Position numbers and translations under genes: made by a program. A DNA stretch of 64,000 nucleotides from Lentzea waywayandensis. GTDB taxonomy: Bacteria > Actinomycetota > Actinomycetes > Mycobacteriales > Pseudonocardiaceae. Below, in pieces: positions 1 to 8,182 of the stretch (position 1 is the first letter of the stretch; the number at the start of each line of letters is the position of its first letter). The notes below the pieces were generated by a model. The model saw only the letters and a program-made list of their open reading frames with translations. It had not been told where the DNA came from and made no database searches. The stretch lies in assembly GCF_900115955.1 (NCBI RefSeq), contig NZ_FOYL01000004.1:310001-374000 (forward strand), in the 5' to 3' direction.

Positions 1-557
1 AGCTTCGTCGTGCCGGCGGCACTCGCGATCATCGACTGGTACCAGATGTCGCCTTCGTCGACGACGTACCGCTCGCGGCGGCGTTCGTCCCGCTCGCGCC
101 CGATCAGGCCCTGACTTTCCAGGAAGGACATGGCCTTCGAGACCGACGCCGGACTGACCTGAAGGTGTCCCACCAGTTCTGACGCGGTCAGGCTGCCGGA
201 GTCGGTCGCGTAGAGGCTCGCCAGCGCCCTCGCCGGCATCTTCGACAGGCCCTGTCCCATGAAGATGCCCGCGAACAACTCCTCGAACTCCCGCACCGCC
301 TCCAGGTCACGTCCGTCCGCGCGCTCGACGACCTGCCTGCGCGGCGCGGCCTGCTTGCGCCGTTGCGCACGGCGTTCCGTTGCGAGGTGGGCGATGTCCG
401 CCTTGTACCCGGCCGGACCTCCGTTGCGCATCACCTCGCGCGTGATCGTCGAGGTGGGCCGGTCGAGATTCCTCGCGATCTCCGCGTAGGCGAGGCCGTC
501 GGACAGGCCGATGGCGATCTGACGGCGTTCCTGCTGGGTGAGTCGACCTCCTGGCAT
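1..557 (-). CDS. MarR/GbsR-type regulator with N-terminal IS30-like HTH (3' end cut by window edge)
   Basis: Reading from an ATG at 557 gives 185 codons without a stop before the window edge, so the C-terminus is missing. Residues about 5-45 (LTQQERRQIAIGLSDG, then EIARNLDRPTSTITREV) form a helix-turn-helix like those of IS30 transposases. Residues about 75-165 form a winged-helix MarR/GbsR domain, with the recognition-helix region LQVSPASVSKAMSFLESQGL and a basic wing RERDERRERYVV. Regulators with both domains are known in actinobacteria. The gene is divergent from a DUF4097 gene and a peptidase, and the 187-bp spacer holds several GCAAC inverted repeats. It therefore probably represses itself and that operon; this is inference. 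There is no strong Shine-Dalgarno before the ATG. Confidence 0.85.
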   Translation of the reverse strand, partial: MPGGRLTQQERRQIAIGLSDGLAYAEIARNLDRPTSTITREVMRNGGPAGYKADIAHLATERRAQRRKQAAPRRQVVERADGRDLEAVREFEELFAGIFMGQGLSKMPARALASLYATDSGSLTASELVGHLQVSPASVSKAMSFLESQGLIGRERDERRRERYVVDEGDIWYQSMIASAAGTTK

Positions 558-585
558 GCCCAGACCATAGCTTTCACCTTCACCT

Positions 586-701
586 CATTGCAACAGTCGT
601 TGCATTAGATCTACATCCCGTTGCAACGATCTTGTGGCTTTGAGCTGCGTAAACGCACTTCCATCGCAACGAACTTGTTGCCCATATCTGGAAACGCAAC
701 G
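586..701. promoter_or_regulatory. Cluster of GCAAC/GTTGC boxes, probable operators
   Basis: The divergent spacer contains four elements built on the same core. TGCAAC-agtc-GTTGCA is a perfect inverted repeat (589-604). CGTTGCAACG is a perfect palindrome (619-628). GCAAC-6-GTTGC lies at 666-681. A single ACGCAACG lies at 694-701. Such clustering between a regulator and a divergent operon is what operator sites look like. The most economical reading is binding by the adjacent MarR-type regulator. Confidence 0.65.
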
Positions 702-744
702 TAGCTTTTCGCTCATCAGAAACAACGAGCCACAGGAGCCCGAG

Positions 745-1350
745 ATGCAGACCTTCACCACCCCCGCCCCCATCGCCGCCATCCTCGACATCCCCGCCGG
801 GCGCGTTCAGTTCATCGCCGCCGACCGCGCCGACACCGCCGTCGAGGTCCTCCCGGCCGACGCCGCGCAGAGCCGTGACGTGAAGGCCGCCGAGAAGATC
901 AAGGTCGACTTCGCCGACGGCGTCCTGCGCATCACCGCCGAGGCGGGCAACAAGATCCTCGGCTCGTCCGGAGCCGTCGAGGTCACCGTCCAGCTGCCCG
1001 CCGGTTCGCGGGTCGAGGCCAAGGCGGCCAGCGCCGAGTTCCGCGGCGTCGGCCGGCTCGGTGACATCGCCTTCGAGGCGGCGCAGAGCGACATCAAGAT
1101 CGACGAGGCCGCGCACGTCCGCCTCGTGACGCAGGCCGGTGACGTCACGGTCGGCCGCCTCAACGGTTCCGCCGAGATCACCACCCAGAAGGGTGACATC
1201 AACGTCAGCGTCGCCGCCGGACTCTCGGCTTCCCTCGACGCCGGTACCTCGTACGGCCGCATCAACAACGCGCTGCGCAACGCCGACGCGCCGGACCTCA
1301 CGATCCGCGCCACCACGTCGTACGGCGACATCACCGCCCGCAGCCTCTGA
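745..1350 (+). CDS. DUF4097 family beta-strand repeat protein
   Basis: A 201-residue protein that reads as a run of short alternating beta strands (VTVQLPAGSRVEAKAASAEF, then VRLVTQAGDVTVGRLNG, then SYGRINNAL and TSYGDITARSL). This is the pattern of DUF4097, a right-handed beta-helix-like adhesin-type fold. No signal peptide or membrane segment is visible, so it is probably cytosolic. The ATG at 745 is preceded by ACAGGAG and is the only start that fits both the ribosome site and the fold. It is the first gene of an operon with the S9 peptidase 33 bp downstream, and is divergent from the MarR-type regulator. Biochemical role unknown. In actinobacteria, DUF4097 genes are often found next to regulators of this type. 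Confidence 0.85.
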   Translation: MQTFTTPAPIAAILDIPAGRVQFIAADRADTAVEVLPADAAQSRDVKAAEKIKVDFADGVLRITAEAGNKILGSSGAVEVTVQLPAGSRVEAKAASAEFRGVGRLGDIAFEAAQSDIKIDEAAHVRLVTQAGDVTVGRLNGSAEITTQKGDINVSVAAGLSASLDAGTSYGRINNALRNADAPDLTIRATTSYGDITARSL

Positions 1351-1383
1351 CCACACGCCACTGATCCACTGGGGAGAGAGACC

Positions 1384-3492
1384 ATGAGCACCACCGCCAA
1401 CTACCAAGCCGCAGAACAACTCCTCCGCCGCCCGGCCGCCCCCGGCGAACTGGTCGTCGGCGACAAGGTCCGTCCACAGTGGATCGAAGACGGCCGCCGC
1501 TTCTGGTACCAGCTCCGCGACGGCGCCGACCGCCAGTTCGTCGTGGTCGACCCGGAGGCGGGCACCCGCACCCCGGGCTTCGACCCGATGCCGTTCGTCG
1601 CGGCACCCGGCAACCCGCTGGAGGTCTCCTCCCCCGACGGCAAGGTCGCGGTCTCGCGGCGCGGCCACGACCTGTGGGCCCGCTCGGGTGAGCGCGAGTG
1701 GGCGCTGACTTCGGACGGCGTTCCGGGCCATGGCTACGGCTACGGCCCGGACTCCATGAGCTACGGCACGCTGATGCGCAAGTTCGGCCTCCCGCACATG
1801 CCACCGGCCCTGACCTGGGCGCCTGACTCGTCCAAGGTGCTCGCCCACCGCACCGACCAGCGCAACGTCCGCCAGACCCACCTGATCGAATCGCGCCCGG
1901 CCGGCGGCGGCGCACCCGTGACCCACACCCAGCACTACGCCTACCCCGGCGACGCGGACATGCCCCTCGCCGAACTGGTCGTGTTCGACGTGGACGCGGG
2001 CACGACGGTCTTCGCCCAGTGCGAACCGCTGCTCATGCCGGAGTTCTCCCCGATCATGGCCGGCTGGGCGTGGTGGTCCGAGGACAGCACGACGGTCTAC
2101 TTCCTCTCCCGTCCCCGCGACCAGCACACCCTGACCCTGAACCGGATGGACGCCTCGTCGGGCGAGGTCACCGTCGTGGTCAGCGAGACGGGCTCCAACC
2201 GAGTCGGCCCCAACCAGCTGATCTACGGCACGCCCATCGTCCGCGTGCTGGCCGACGAGGTGCTGTGGTTCTCGCAGCGCGACGGCTGGGGCCACCTCTA
2301 CCGCTACGACCTGCACACCGGCGAGCTGCTCAACCAGGTCACCACGGGCCAATGGCTGGTCCGCGAGATCCTGCACGTCTCCGAAGGCGTCGTGTACTTC
2401 ACCGCGTCGGGACTCGTGCCCGAGGACCCGTACCGGCGCACGGTGTGCCGCGTCGCCTTGGACGGCACCGAATTCGCCGTCGTCACCGACGACTCGCTGG
2501 ACCACGTCGTCACCGTGTCGCCGAACGGCAGGTACTTCGTCGACTCAGCATCCACTGTGGACACGCCGCCGGTGACCGTGGTGCGTTCGTGGAGCGGCGA
2601 GGTGCTGGTCTCGTTGGAACAGGCCGACATCAGCCGCTTGCTCGCCACGGGCTGGACGGCCCCGGAACGCTTCCGCGTCAAGGCAGCCGACGGCACCACC
2701 GACATCTACGGCGTGCTCTACAAGCCGCGCGACTTCGACCCGTCCGCCAGCTACGCCGTGGTGGACAACGTCTACCCCGGCCCGCAGGTCAACCGCGTCG
2801 AACCGTGCTTCGACCCCGGCGGCATGGGCATGGACGCGGAACCGTTGGCAGCACTCGGTTTCGTGGCGATCGCTCTGGACGGACGCGGCACGCCGGGCCG
2901 TTCGAAGGCCTTCCACGACGTCTCGTACGGCAACCTGGCCGCCGCGGGCAGCCTGGAGGACCACGTCGCGGCACTGCACCAGCTCGCCGAGTCGAGGCCG
3001 TGGATGGATCTGGGGCGAGTCGGCGTGATGGGCCACTCCGGCGGCGGATTCGCTGCGGGACGGGCGATGCTCGCCTTCCCGGAGACCTACCGCGCCGGTG
3101 TCGCGTTGTCGGGTTCGCACGACGCCCGGTACATCGGGCTGGGCTGGGCCGAGACCGTGGACGGCCCGGACAACCCCGAGGCTTGGCTTCGCGCCTCGAA
3201 CGTCGAGATCGCGGACCGGTTGGAAGGCAAGCTGCTGCTGGTCCACGGCGAGTTGGACGACACCGTGCACCCGGACCACTCGCTTCGGATGGCGGATGCG
3301 TTGATCGCCGCGGGCAAGGAGTTCGAGCTGGTGATCGTGCCGGGATCCGAGCACCTGTTCATCGACCGGATGGCTTACGTGCGCACGAAGTCCTGGGACT
3401 TCCTGGTGCGTTCGCTGATGGGGGTCGAGCCGCCGGCCTACCGTCCGGCGCCGATCGTCATCGACCCGGAGGTGCTGGGAGAAATGGTCTAG
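1384..3492 (+). CDS. S9 family prolyl oligopeptidase / dipeptidyl peptidase IV-like enzyme
   Basis: A 702-residue serine peptidase of the alpha/beta hydrolase clan. The N-terminal two thirds form a DPP-IV-type beta-propeller. The C-terminal third is the hydrolase domain, with nucleophile Ser552 in GHSGGG, the acid in GELDD (Asp625 or Asp626) and His657 in GSEHLF. The family cleaves peptides after proline or related residues. There is no signal peptide, so a cytosolic peptide-processing role is likely. The start is ATG at 1384 behind GGGGAGAGAG. It lies 33 bp after the DUF4097 gene and is presumably co-transcribed under the GCAAC boxes. Its stop overlaps the stop of the convergent DUF397 gene by four bases. 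Confidence 0.93.
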   Translation: MSTTANYQAAEQLLRRPAAPGELVVGDKVRPQWIEDGRRFWYQLRDGADRQFVVVDPEAGTRTPGFDPMPFVAAPGNPLEVSSPDGKVAVSRRGHDLWARSGEREWALTSDGVPGHGYGYGPDSMSYGTLMRKFGLPHMPPALTWAPDSSKVLAHRTDQRNVRQTHLIESRPAGGGAPVTHTQHYAYPGDADMPLAELVVFDVDAGTTVFAQCEPLLMPEFSPIMAGWAWWSEDSTTVYFLSRPRDQHTLTLNRMDASSGEVTVVVSETGSNRVGPNQLIYGTPIVRVLADEVLWFSQRDGWGHLYRYDLHTGELLNQVTTGQWLVREILHVSEGVVYFTASGLVPEDPYRRTVCRVALDGTEFAVVTDDSLDHVVTVSPNGRYFVDSASTVDTPPVTVVRSWSGEVLVSLEQADISRLLATGWTAPERFRVKAADGTTDIYGVLYKPRDFDPSASYAVVDNVYPGPQVNRVEPCFDPGGMGMDAEPLAALGFVAIALDGRGTPGRSKAFHDVSYGNLAAAGSLEDHVAALHQLAESRPWMDLGRVGVMGHSGGGFAAGRAMLAFPETYRAGVALSGSHDARYIGLGWAETVDGPDNPEAWLRASNVEIADRLEGKLLLVHGELDDTVHPDHSLRMADALIAAGKEFELVIVPGSEHLFIDRMAYVRTKSWDFLVRSLMGVEPPAYRPAPIVIDPEVLGEMV

Positions 3493-3650
3493 CGACCGGC
3501 TTTGACCTCGGTGAGGAACGCCGACCACGCCTTGTCCGACACGGGCAGGTGCTTGGTCGGCGCCTTGCTGTCCCGGATGCCAGCGCCACGGCCGACCTCA
3601 ACGCAGTCGCTCGACGTGCCGCTGTAGCTGCTCTTCCGCCAGGCCGTCAT
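3489..3650 (-). CDS. DUF397 domain protein (BldB/WhiJ-associated small protein)
   Basis: A 53-residue protein starting MTAWRKSSYSG and containing CVEVG and IRDSK, the hallmarks of DUF397. Proteins of this family are partners of the XRE/DUF5753 regulators in actinomycetes and act in development or as toxin-antitoxin-like pairs. The ATG at 3650 lies 12 bases after the TGA of the upstream regulator with GAGGGG before it, so the two genes form a tight operon. The final codons overlap the end of the convergent S9 peptidase gene. Confidence 0.9.
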   Translation of the reverse strand: MTAWRKSSYSGTSSDCVEVGRGAGIRDSKAPTKHLPVSDKAWSAFLTEVKAGR

Positions 3651-3662
3651 GTACCCGTCCCC

Positions 3663-4493
3663 TCACATCAGCAAGCCGGTGATCAACTCCCTCGATTGTT
3701 CCCCATCCAAGGACTGGGCGACGAGTGCCTTCATCACTTCGTCGTAGGAGGTGAGGGAACTCTTGTCTTCCAGGAAGAGGTGAGAGTTGTGGCTCTCGAG
3801 GTAGACCACCGGCTCGAACTTGGGGTAGGCCAGCTTGGTGAACGAACCAGCAAGTCCGGCGTGTGTGCCGATCGAGAGCGGTACGACCCTCACAGTGATG
3901 TAGGGCCGGATCGACATGCGCAGAAGCTCGTTCAGCTGCTCGGCCATCAGTTCCGCACTACCGACCTGCAGCCGAAGTGCCTGCTCGTGGATGCAGAAGA
4001 CGAACTCACGGCTACTGTGGAAGATCCCCTTTCGCCCCAGCTTGGCTGCGACGATCTCGGCCACCTGCTCGGGCTTGATCTTCGGAACCGCCCTCACGAC
4101 CTCGGCGGAGTACTGCGGAAGTTGGAGCAGGCCGGGGACGAGGTCCATCGCCCACACGAAGATCTTGTCAGCCAGGCGCTCCTGGTCGATCAGCGTGCGC
4201 AACTGATTGGGCACGCCGTCTTCGTTGAACTCCAGGTAGCCCTTCTCCCGCGACTCGCGGTAGAGCGTGAGCAGGCGGCGGGCTTCATCCGGCGGGGTCT
4301 GGCAGAGGCCGAGGAGCATCGCGAGCTCGACCTCGGTGACCCCGCCCTTGCCGTTGACCAGGTCGGAGACCTTGGCCTGCTCGAAGTCGAGCAACTCGGC
4401 GATCCTGCACTGCGGCATCCCGGTTGCCTCGATGACGGCGCGGACGCCATCACCGAACGAGCGACCGACCACGCTCGAAAATCGTTTCGGCAT
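3663..4493 (-). CDS. XRE-family regulator with DUF5753 (Scr1 family)
   Basis: A 276-residue protein. Residues about 14-60 form a Cro/CI-type HTH (VIEATGMPQCRIAELLDFEQ and KVSDLVNGKGG). The rest matches DUF5753 in pattern: WAMDLVPGLLQLPQYSAEVV, then FCIHEQALRLQVGSAELMAEQ, and a C-terminal region with VVYLESHNSHLFLEDK. This is the common Scr1-type regulator found with a downstream DUF397 gene in Streptomyces and relatives, where such pairs influence differentiation. The target of this copy is not known. The ATG at 4493 was taken because it begins the MPKRFS leader just before the HTH. The 82-bp upstream spacer holds the palindrome GAAGTACTTC (4555-4564) and may carry the promoter. Confidence 0.92.
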   Translation of the reverse strand: MPKRFSSVVGRSFGDGVRAVIEATGMPQCRIAELLDFEQAKVSDLVNGKGGVTEVELAMLLGLCQTPPDEARRLLTLYRESREKGYLEFNEDGVPNQLRTLIDQERLADKIFVWAMDLVPGLLQLPQYSAEVVRAVPKIKPEQVAEIVAAKLGRKGIFHSSREFVFCIHEQALRLQVGSAELMAEQLNELLRMSIRPYITVRVVPLSIGTHAGLAGSFTKLAYPKFEPVVYLESHNSHLFLEDKSSLTSYDEVMKALVAQSLDGEQSRELITGLLM

Positions 4494-4575
4494 GGTCGGA
4501 AGCTAGAACCCCAAAGCCTGCGCTTCCATCGTTTGGACACGACTCGCCACGAAGGAAGTACTTCTTGGAGCGGTT

Positions 4576-5136
4576 CTAAATCCGCTTCGAAATCAGCGGG
4601 TACTCGAGCACCAGGCCGTTCGGGTCGACCTTGACGTTCTGCTCGAACCCGCCGCTCTTGAACCGCACGACCGAGACGTCGTCCCCCACGGACACCGTCT
4701 TGTAGGTCTGGGTCACGGCCTTCACCGACAGGTCGGGCAGCGACACCCGAACGACGGGCAGCGCGTGCTCGCCCGGCTCGCGGTGCAGACCGAGGCGCCG
4801 GATCGGGATGGCGTTGAACAGCACGGCGAACTGGACGTCGACGTCGAGCGCGCCGTTGAACGTCTCGCGCTTGCTGCCCTGGCCGTGGTCGACCAGCCAG
4901 GCGCCGTCCTCAGTGCGCGAAAGGGAGCACTGGCGCTCCTCGAGGACCGTGGCTGTGCGCAACAACAGGCGGTTGACCTGGCCGCTCTCGCCCACGGACA
5001 CCTCGAAGGAGGCGTTGAAGTGCTCGTCGGGGCCGGCGGCGACCAGGCGACCCGTCGCGCGCAGGCGCTGGTCGTTCGAGAGGAGCAGGCGTACCTGCTC
5101 CAGCCGCGGCTCGTGGATGCCCTGCCAGGTGATCAT
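4576..5136 (-). CDS. Putative glycolipid-binding domain protein
   Basis: A 186-residue protein beginning MITWQGIHEPRLEQVRL and continuing with strand-rich segments (RLVAAGPDEHFNASFEV, then TEDGAWLVDHGQG, then LDVDVQFAVLFNAIPIRRL) typical of the putative glycolipid-binding family (DUF1089). Family members are small beta-barrel proteins of unproven ligand. I chose the ATG at 5136 because the family pattern starts there. An in-frame GTG at 5217 sits immediately after the stop of the upstream antitoxin-like gene (TGA-GTG) with AGGTGG before it, and would add 27 Ser/Arg-rich residues. That start is also plausible and would make the genes translationally coupled. Confidence 0.75.
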   Translation of the reverse strand: MITWQGIHEPRLEQVRLLLSNDQRLRATGRLVAAGPDEHFNASFEVSVGESGQVNRLLLRTATVLEERQCSLSRTEDGAWLVDHGQGSKRETFNGALDVDVQFAVLFNAIPIRRLGLHREPGEHALPVVRVSLPDLSVKAVTQTYKTVSVGDDVSVVRFKSGGFEQNVKVDPNGLVLEYPLISKRI

Positions 5137-5217
5137 CTCGGGCCGGCGGGCAGAAGGAGAGCGGGTCTCTCCGGTGGAGGTGACCCGCCCCGCGTCAGTG
5201 GCGTTGAAGGAGTTCAC

Positions 5218-5388
5218 TCATCCACCTGGAAGGATGTCCTTGATCTTCTCGGCTACCGAGTCGACCTGCTCTTCGTGACCGAACTTGCCTGCGACGAAGT
5301 CCGCCGCGGCGTCCACGCCCTTGTCGACCTGCTCGTGGTGCTCCTGAGCAAGGTCCATGGCCTTGTTCTTGATCTCGTCGAAGTTCAT
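5218..5388 (-). CDS. Small MT0933/Rv0909-like antitoxin-type protein
   Basis: A 56-residue protein, MNFDEIKNKAMDLAQEHHEQ followed by VDKGVDAAADFVAGKFGHEEQ and a short VAEKIKDIL helix. This resembles MT0933-like antitoxins, which are short amphipathic proteins. AAGGAG lies five bases before the ATG at 5388. Its stop touches a possible start of the glycolipid-binding-domain gene. In Mycobacterium the Rv0909 antitoxin partners an SRPBCC-type toxin (Rv0910). No such toxin is beside this copy, so an antitoxin function is doubtful. Confidence 0.8.
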   Translation of the reverse strand: MNFDEIKNKAMDLAQEHHEQVDKGVDAAADFVAGKFGHEEQVDSVAEKIKDILPGG

Positions 5389-5552
5389 GTGGTGCTCCTT
5401 CGTCCCTGACGCAGGGTACCCGAGTAGGCCCCGCGTGTTGATAGCCAGCGATCACGCTAACTGCGCCTGGACAAGTCGGCTGGGTGACAACGAAGATGTC
5501 GCTACCGCCGCCTGGTCGGCCGCCTTCGCGGTCAGAACCAGGAGGAAGTTGC

Positions 5553-6890
5553 ATGACACGGCTCCTGCGTGGAGTTATGTCCGCAGTGCTGCTGTTGCCG
5601 CTCGTCGCGGTTCCCTCGGCCAACGCCACGGCCGATGTTCAGGGGAAAGCGAAGTTCACGGTGACGACCACGGCCACGAGCGTCGCGGCCCGCAGTGACC
5701 GGCGTCCGGTCGCCGGTGGGGTCTACGACAAGAAGGCCGGCAAGACGTTCATCTCGTGGGCGGGTCAGTACGAGGACAGCTACGTCCAGACGTACGACCA
5801 CCGCAAGTCCACCTGGTCCACGCCCAACCGGGTCGCGGACGGTGACTCCGACTCGCACAACTACCCGACCATGGTCCAGGCCAGGGACGGGCACCTGCTG
5901 GTCTTCCGCGGGATGCACAACATCGAGCTGCGCATGTCCCGTTCGCCGCAGCCCAACTCGGCTGACGGCGTCTGGGAAGAGACGCTGATCTCGAAGAACG
6001 CGGCCACCTACCCGATGCCGTTCGTCACACGCGACGGCACGATCTACGTCTTCTACCGCGAGACGACCCGCGACCTCGACAAGGTCACCCCCACGGACAC
6101 CCGGCCGATGCTCTACGTGATGTCCAAGGACAACGGCAAGACGTGGAAGACCTCCACGGACCTGACCGGGGACCGGTTCGCGATCGGCTCGACCTCCCGC
6201 GCGGACAACATGAACGAGATCTACATCGGTCAGCTGCGTCTGGAGGACAACGGCCGCGTGCGGATCGTGTACACGCTCGCGGGTGGTGGCACGGAAGGAC
6301 ATCTGCACGACCGGTACCACCGCAACATGTACTACACGTGGTTCGACCCGAAGAACCGGCACTTCTACTCGGCGTCCGGCCAGGATCTGGGCACCCAGAT
6401 CGACGACGCCGACCAGGAGACGCACCTCAAGGTCGCGGAGACCCCGCTGACCCTGCCGAACGGCGTGAAGTCCCCCGACTACATCCAGCAGGTGGGCACG
6501 ACGCTCGGCAAGCCGTTCCTGTTGTGGTTCATGGGAGACCCGGACAAGGGCCCGCTGCGCAACTACCTGTCCACTTGGAACGGTCGCGGCTGGGAGACCA
6601 AGGAGGTCGCACGGGGACTGCGCACCCGTGAGATCGAGAAGGTCGACCTGTTCACATGGCGGGTGTACGCGACCGAGGACGGCAAGCCGAACGTGAACAC
6701 CTACCTGGTGCGGTTCGGTCGTTTCTGGACGCCGGAGACCGTCATCCCGACGGCCAAGCCGGTGCAGCGCGTCGAGATCGTGGAGAACTTCCGCGACCCG
6801 GCCCGCGCGATCTTCTCGGGGGCTTCTTCCGCCCGGGACGTCGCGATCGCTGACGGCGACATCTACGTGGCGGGCGTCAGCCGCCGGTAA
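5553..6890 (+). CDS. Secreted BNR-repeat (sialidase-like beta-propeller) protein
   Basis: A 445-residue exported protein. Residues 1-26 form a signal peptide (MTRLLRGVM, a Leu/Val core, then ANATA). The mature protein matches the BNR_4 group, with motifs such as GGVYDKKAGKTFISWAGQYE, HNYPTMVQARDGHLLVF, SKDNGKTWK (an Asp-box-like S-x-D-x-G-x-T-W) and HDRYHRNMYYTWFDP. Propellers of this family bind or cleave glycans, but the substrate here is unknown and I cannot place a full sialidase catalytic triad. The ATG at 5553 has an excellent AGGAGG site. It stands as a single gene, convergent with the thioester-domain gene, with a shared terminator between them. Confidence 0.85.
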   Translation: MTRLLRGVMSAVLLLPLVAVPSANATADVQGKAKFTVTTTATSVAARSDRRPVAGGVYDKKAGKTFISWAGQYEDSYVQTYDHRKSTWSTPNRVADGDSDSHNYPTMVQARDGHLLVFRGMHNIELRMSRSPQPNSADGVWEETLISKNAATYPMPFVTRDGTIYVFYRETTRDLDKVTPTDTRPMLYVMSKDNGKTWKTSTDLTGDRFAIGSTSRADNMNEIYIGQLRLEDNGRVRIVYTLAGGGTEGHLHDRYHRNMYYTWFDPKNRHFYSASGQDLGTQIDDADQETHLKVAETPLTLPNGVKSPDYIQQVGTTLGKPFLLWFMGDPDKGPLRNYLSTWNGRGWETKEVARGLRTREIEKVDLFTWRVYATEDGKPNVNTYLVRFGRFWTPETVIPTAKPVQRVEIVENFRDPARAIFSGASSARDVAIADGDIYVAGVSRR

Positions 6891-6909
6891 CACCTTCTGA
6901 GAACAGGCA

Positions 6910-6945
6910 AACGCCCCCTGCTCCGGCGCGGAACCAGGGGGCGTT
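6910..6945. terminator. Bidirectional terminator hairpin
   Basis: The perfect arms ACGCCCCCTG (6911-6920) and CAGGGGGCGT (6935-6944) are extended by an A-T pair on each side, with a 14-base loop. It lies between the convergent BNR gene and thioester-domain gene and can serve both. Confidence 0.8.
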
Positions 6946-6970
6946 CGTCTTGGGGGCGGGCTACCTCAGA

Positions 6971-8182
6971 TCAGGCGCCGGCCTTCTTGCGACGGACCAC
7001 GAACAGCGCACCGACACCGGCGCCGACGAGGACCAGACCGCCGAGCAGCGGCCACAGGATCGAGGCACCGGTCGAGGCCAGGTCGTCCTCGCCGCCACCC
7101 GGAGCCGGGTTGGCCGGGGTGGTGGAGGTGGTCGGAGTGGTGGTCTCCGGCGTCGTGGTGGTCGTGGTGGCGGTCGTCGTGGTCGTGGTGGGCACGGCCC
7201 CGACCTTCCAGTCGGCCTTGGCCTCCTTCTCGACCTTGGCCTTCTGCGGCTGCGCGACGACGAGCGACTGCGCCTTGTCGTCCTGCTTCTTGTTGTGCGC
7301 CACGAAGAGGCGACCGATCGCGATCTCGGCCTGCGCCGAGAGCTTGAACGTGGCGCTGCCGTCCGGCGCGTTCGCCGGGACGTTCACGAAGAACTCGGAG
7401 ACCTTCTCACCGGTGCCCTGAACGGCGAGCTCGTCGCCCTTCTTCTGCACGGCGAGCGGGTTGCCGGCGGCGTCGGTGACGGTGACGCCCTCGGGGAGGT
7501 TCGCGGTGAGCTTGACCTCGGAGGCCGTGGTCGTGACCTTGAACGGGCCGATCTTCTCGCCGGACTTGCCGGACTTGGACGCCGGGTCGATCTCCAGCGT
7601 CGGCTTCGGCTGGTCCTTGATCTCGTTCGCCGCGGCGTCCTTGATCAGGCGCTCGTAGAGCTTCACGACGTCGGCGTCGGTCTTGTCCGAGTTGAGCTGC
7701 GCGTCATCGGAGAAGTGCCAGATCGCGGCCTGCGTGGCGGCGATCGTCTCCTCCTTGTTGAACTGGTCGCCGAACGCCTTCTTGACGTCGGCCATGCTCT
7801 TGCCGGGGTAGGAGTTCTGGAGGATCCAGAGGACCTTGCCGGCGTTCTGCGGGAACTTCGACTTGGGGTTCGGGTGCGTGCCCCACGTCGCCTCCTTGAG
7901 GACGTCGCCGTCCTCGAGCGGGGTCGGCAGCTCGACGCAGTACGTGAGGACGGTGGAGCGGTCCTTGTCGTCCTCGATGCGGAGCTTGATGATCGAAGTG
8001 TCCTGCTTGAGCTCGTTCGGGTCGTTGATGTTGCCGACCGGCAGCAGGACGACGTCGAGACCCTTCTCCTGACCACCGCGGTCCGGCGTGATCGTGACAT
8101 CGGCGTGGGCCGGGAGGGCAGAGAAGGCGAGGGCGGCGGTGGCGCCGAGCAGCGCGGTGCCGATCCTGAACCGGGAAGCCAT
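6971..8182 (-). CDS. Thioester-domain surface protein with LAxTG sorting signal
   Basis: A 403-residue exported surface protein with a signal peptide at 1-27 (ending PAHA). A thioester domain follows: Cys82 in LTYCVELP and Gln151 in ATQAAIWHFS are the pair expected to form an internal Cys-Gln thioester. Residues 190-315 are Ig-like strand-rich modules. A Thr/Pro linker (VPTTTTTTATTT onward) leads to the sorting signal LASTG at 368-372, a hydrophobic helix and RRKK. In Gram-positive bacteria such domains bind host or surface amines covalently, and LAxTG is the motif of class E sortases. No sortase gene is in the window. AAGGAG precedes the ATG at 8182. This is a single-gene unit. Confidence 0.92.
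   Translation of the reverse strand: MASRFRIGTALLGATAALAFSALPAHADVTITPDRGGQEKGLDVVLLPVGNINDPNELKQDTSIIKLRIEDDKDRSTVLTYCVELPTPLEDGDVLKEATWGTHPNPKSKFPQNAGKVLWILQNSYPGKSMADVKKAFGDQFNKEETIAATQAAIWHFSDDAQLNSDKTDADVVKLYERLIKDAAANEIKDQPKPTLEIDPASKSGKSGEKIGPFKVTTTASEVKLTANLPEGVTVTDAAGNPLAVQKKGDELAVQGTGEKVSEFFVNVPANAPDGSATFKLSAQAEIAIGRLFVAHNKKQDDKAQSLVVAQPQKAKVEKEAKADWKVGAVPTTTTTTATTTTTTPETTTPTTSTTPANPAPGGGEDDLASTGASILWPLLGGLVLVGAGVGALFVVRRKKAGA

Noticed and set aside
580..2505. Long open frame on the minus strand opposite DUF4097 and the S9 peptidase
   Set aside because: Low-complexity Arg/Val/Gly/Asp-rich translation without family features; it is the usual antisense frame of high-GC genes, and the plus-strand genes have clear motifs and ribosome sites.
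2019..4634. Long plus-strand frame spanning the peptidase, DUF397 and XRE genes
   Set aside because: Covers three well-supported genes on two strands; translation is Arg/Pro-rich nonsense.
3489..5388. Phage or plasmid origin for the XRE/DUF397 and antitoxin-like genes
   Set aside because: These families are ordinary chromosomal genes in actinomycetes; no integrase, repeats or clear composition break was seen.
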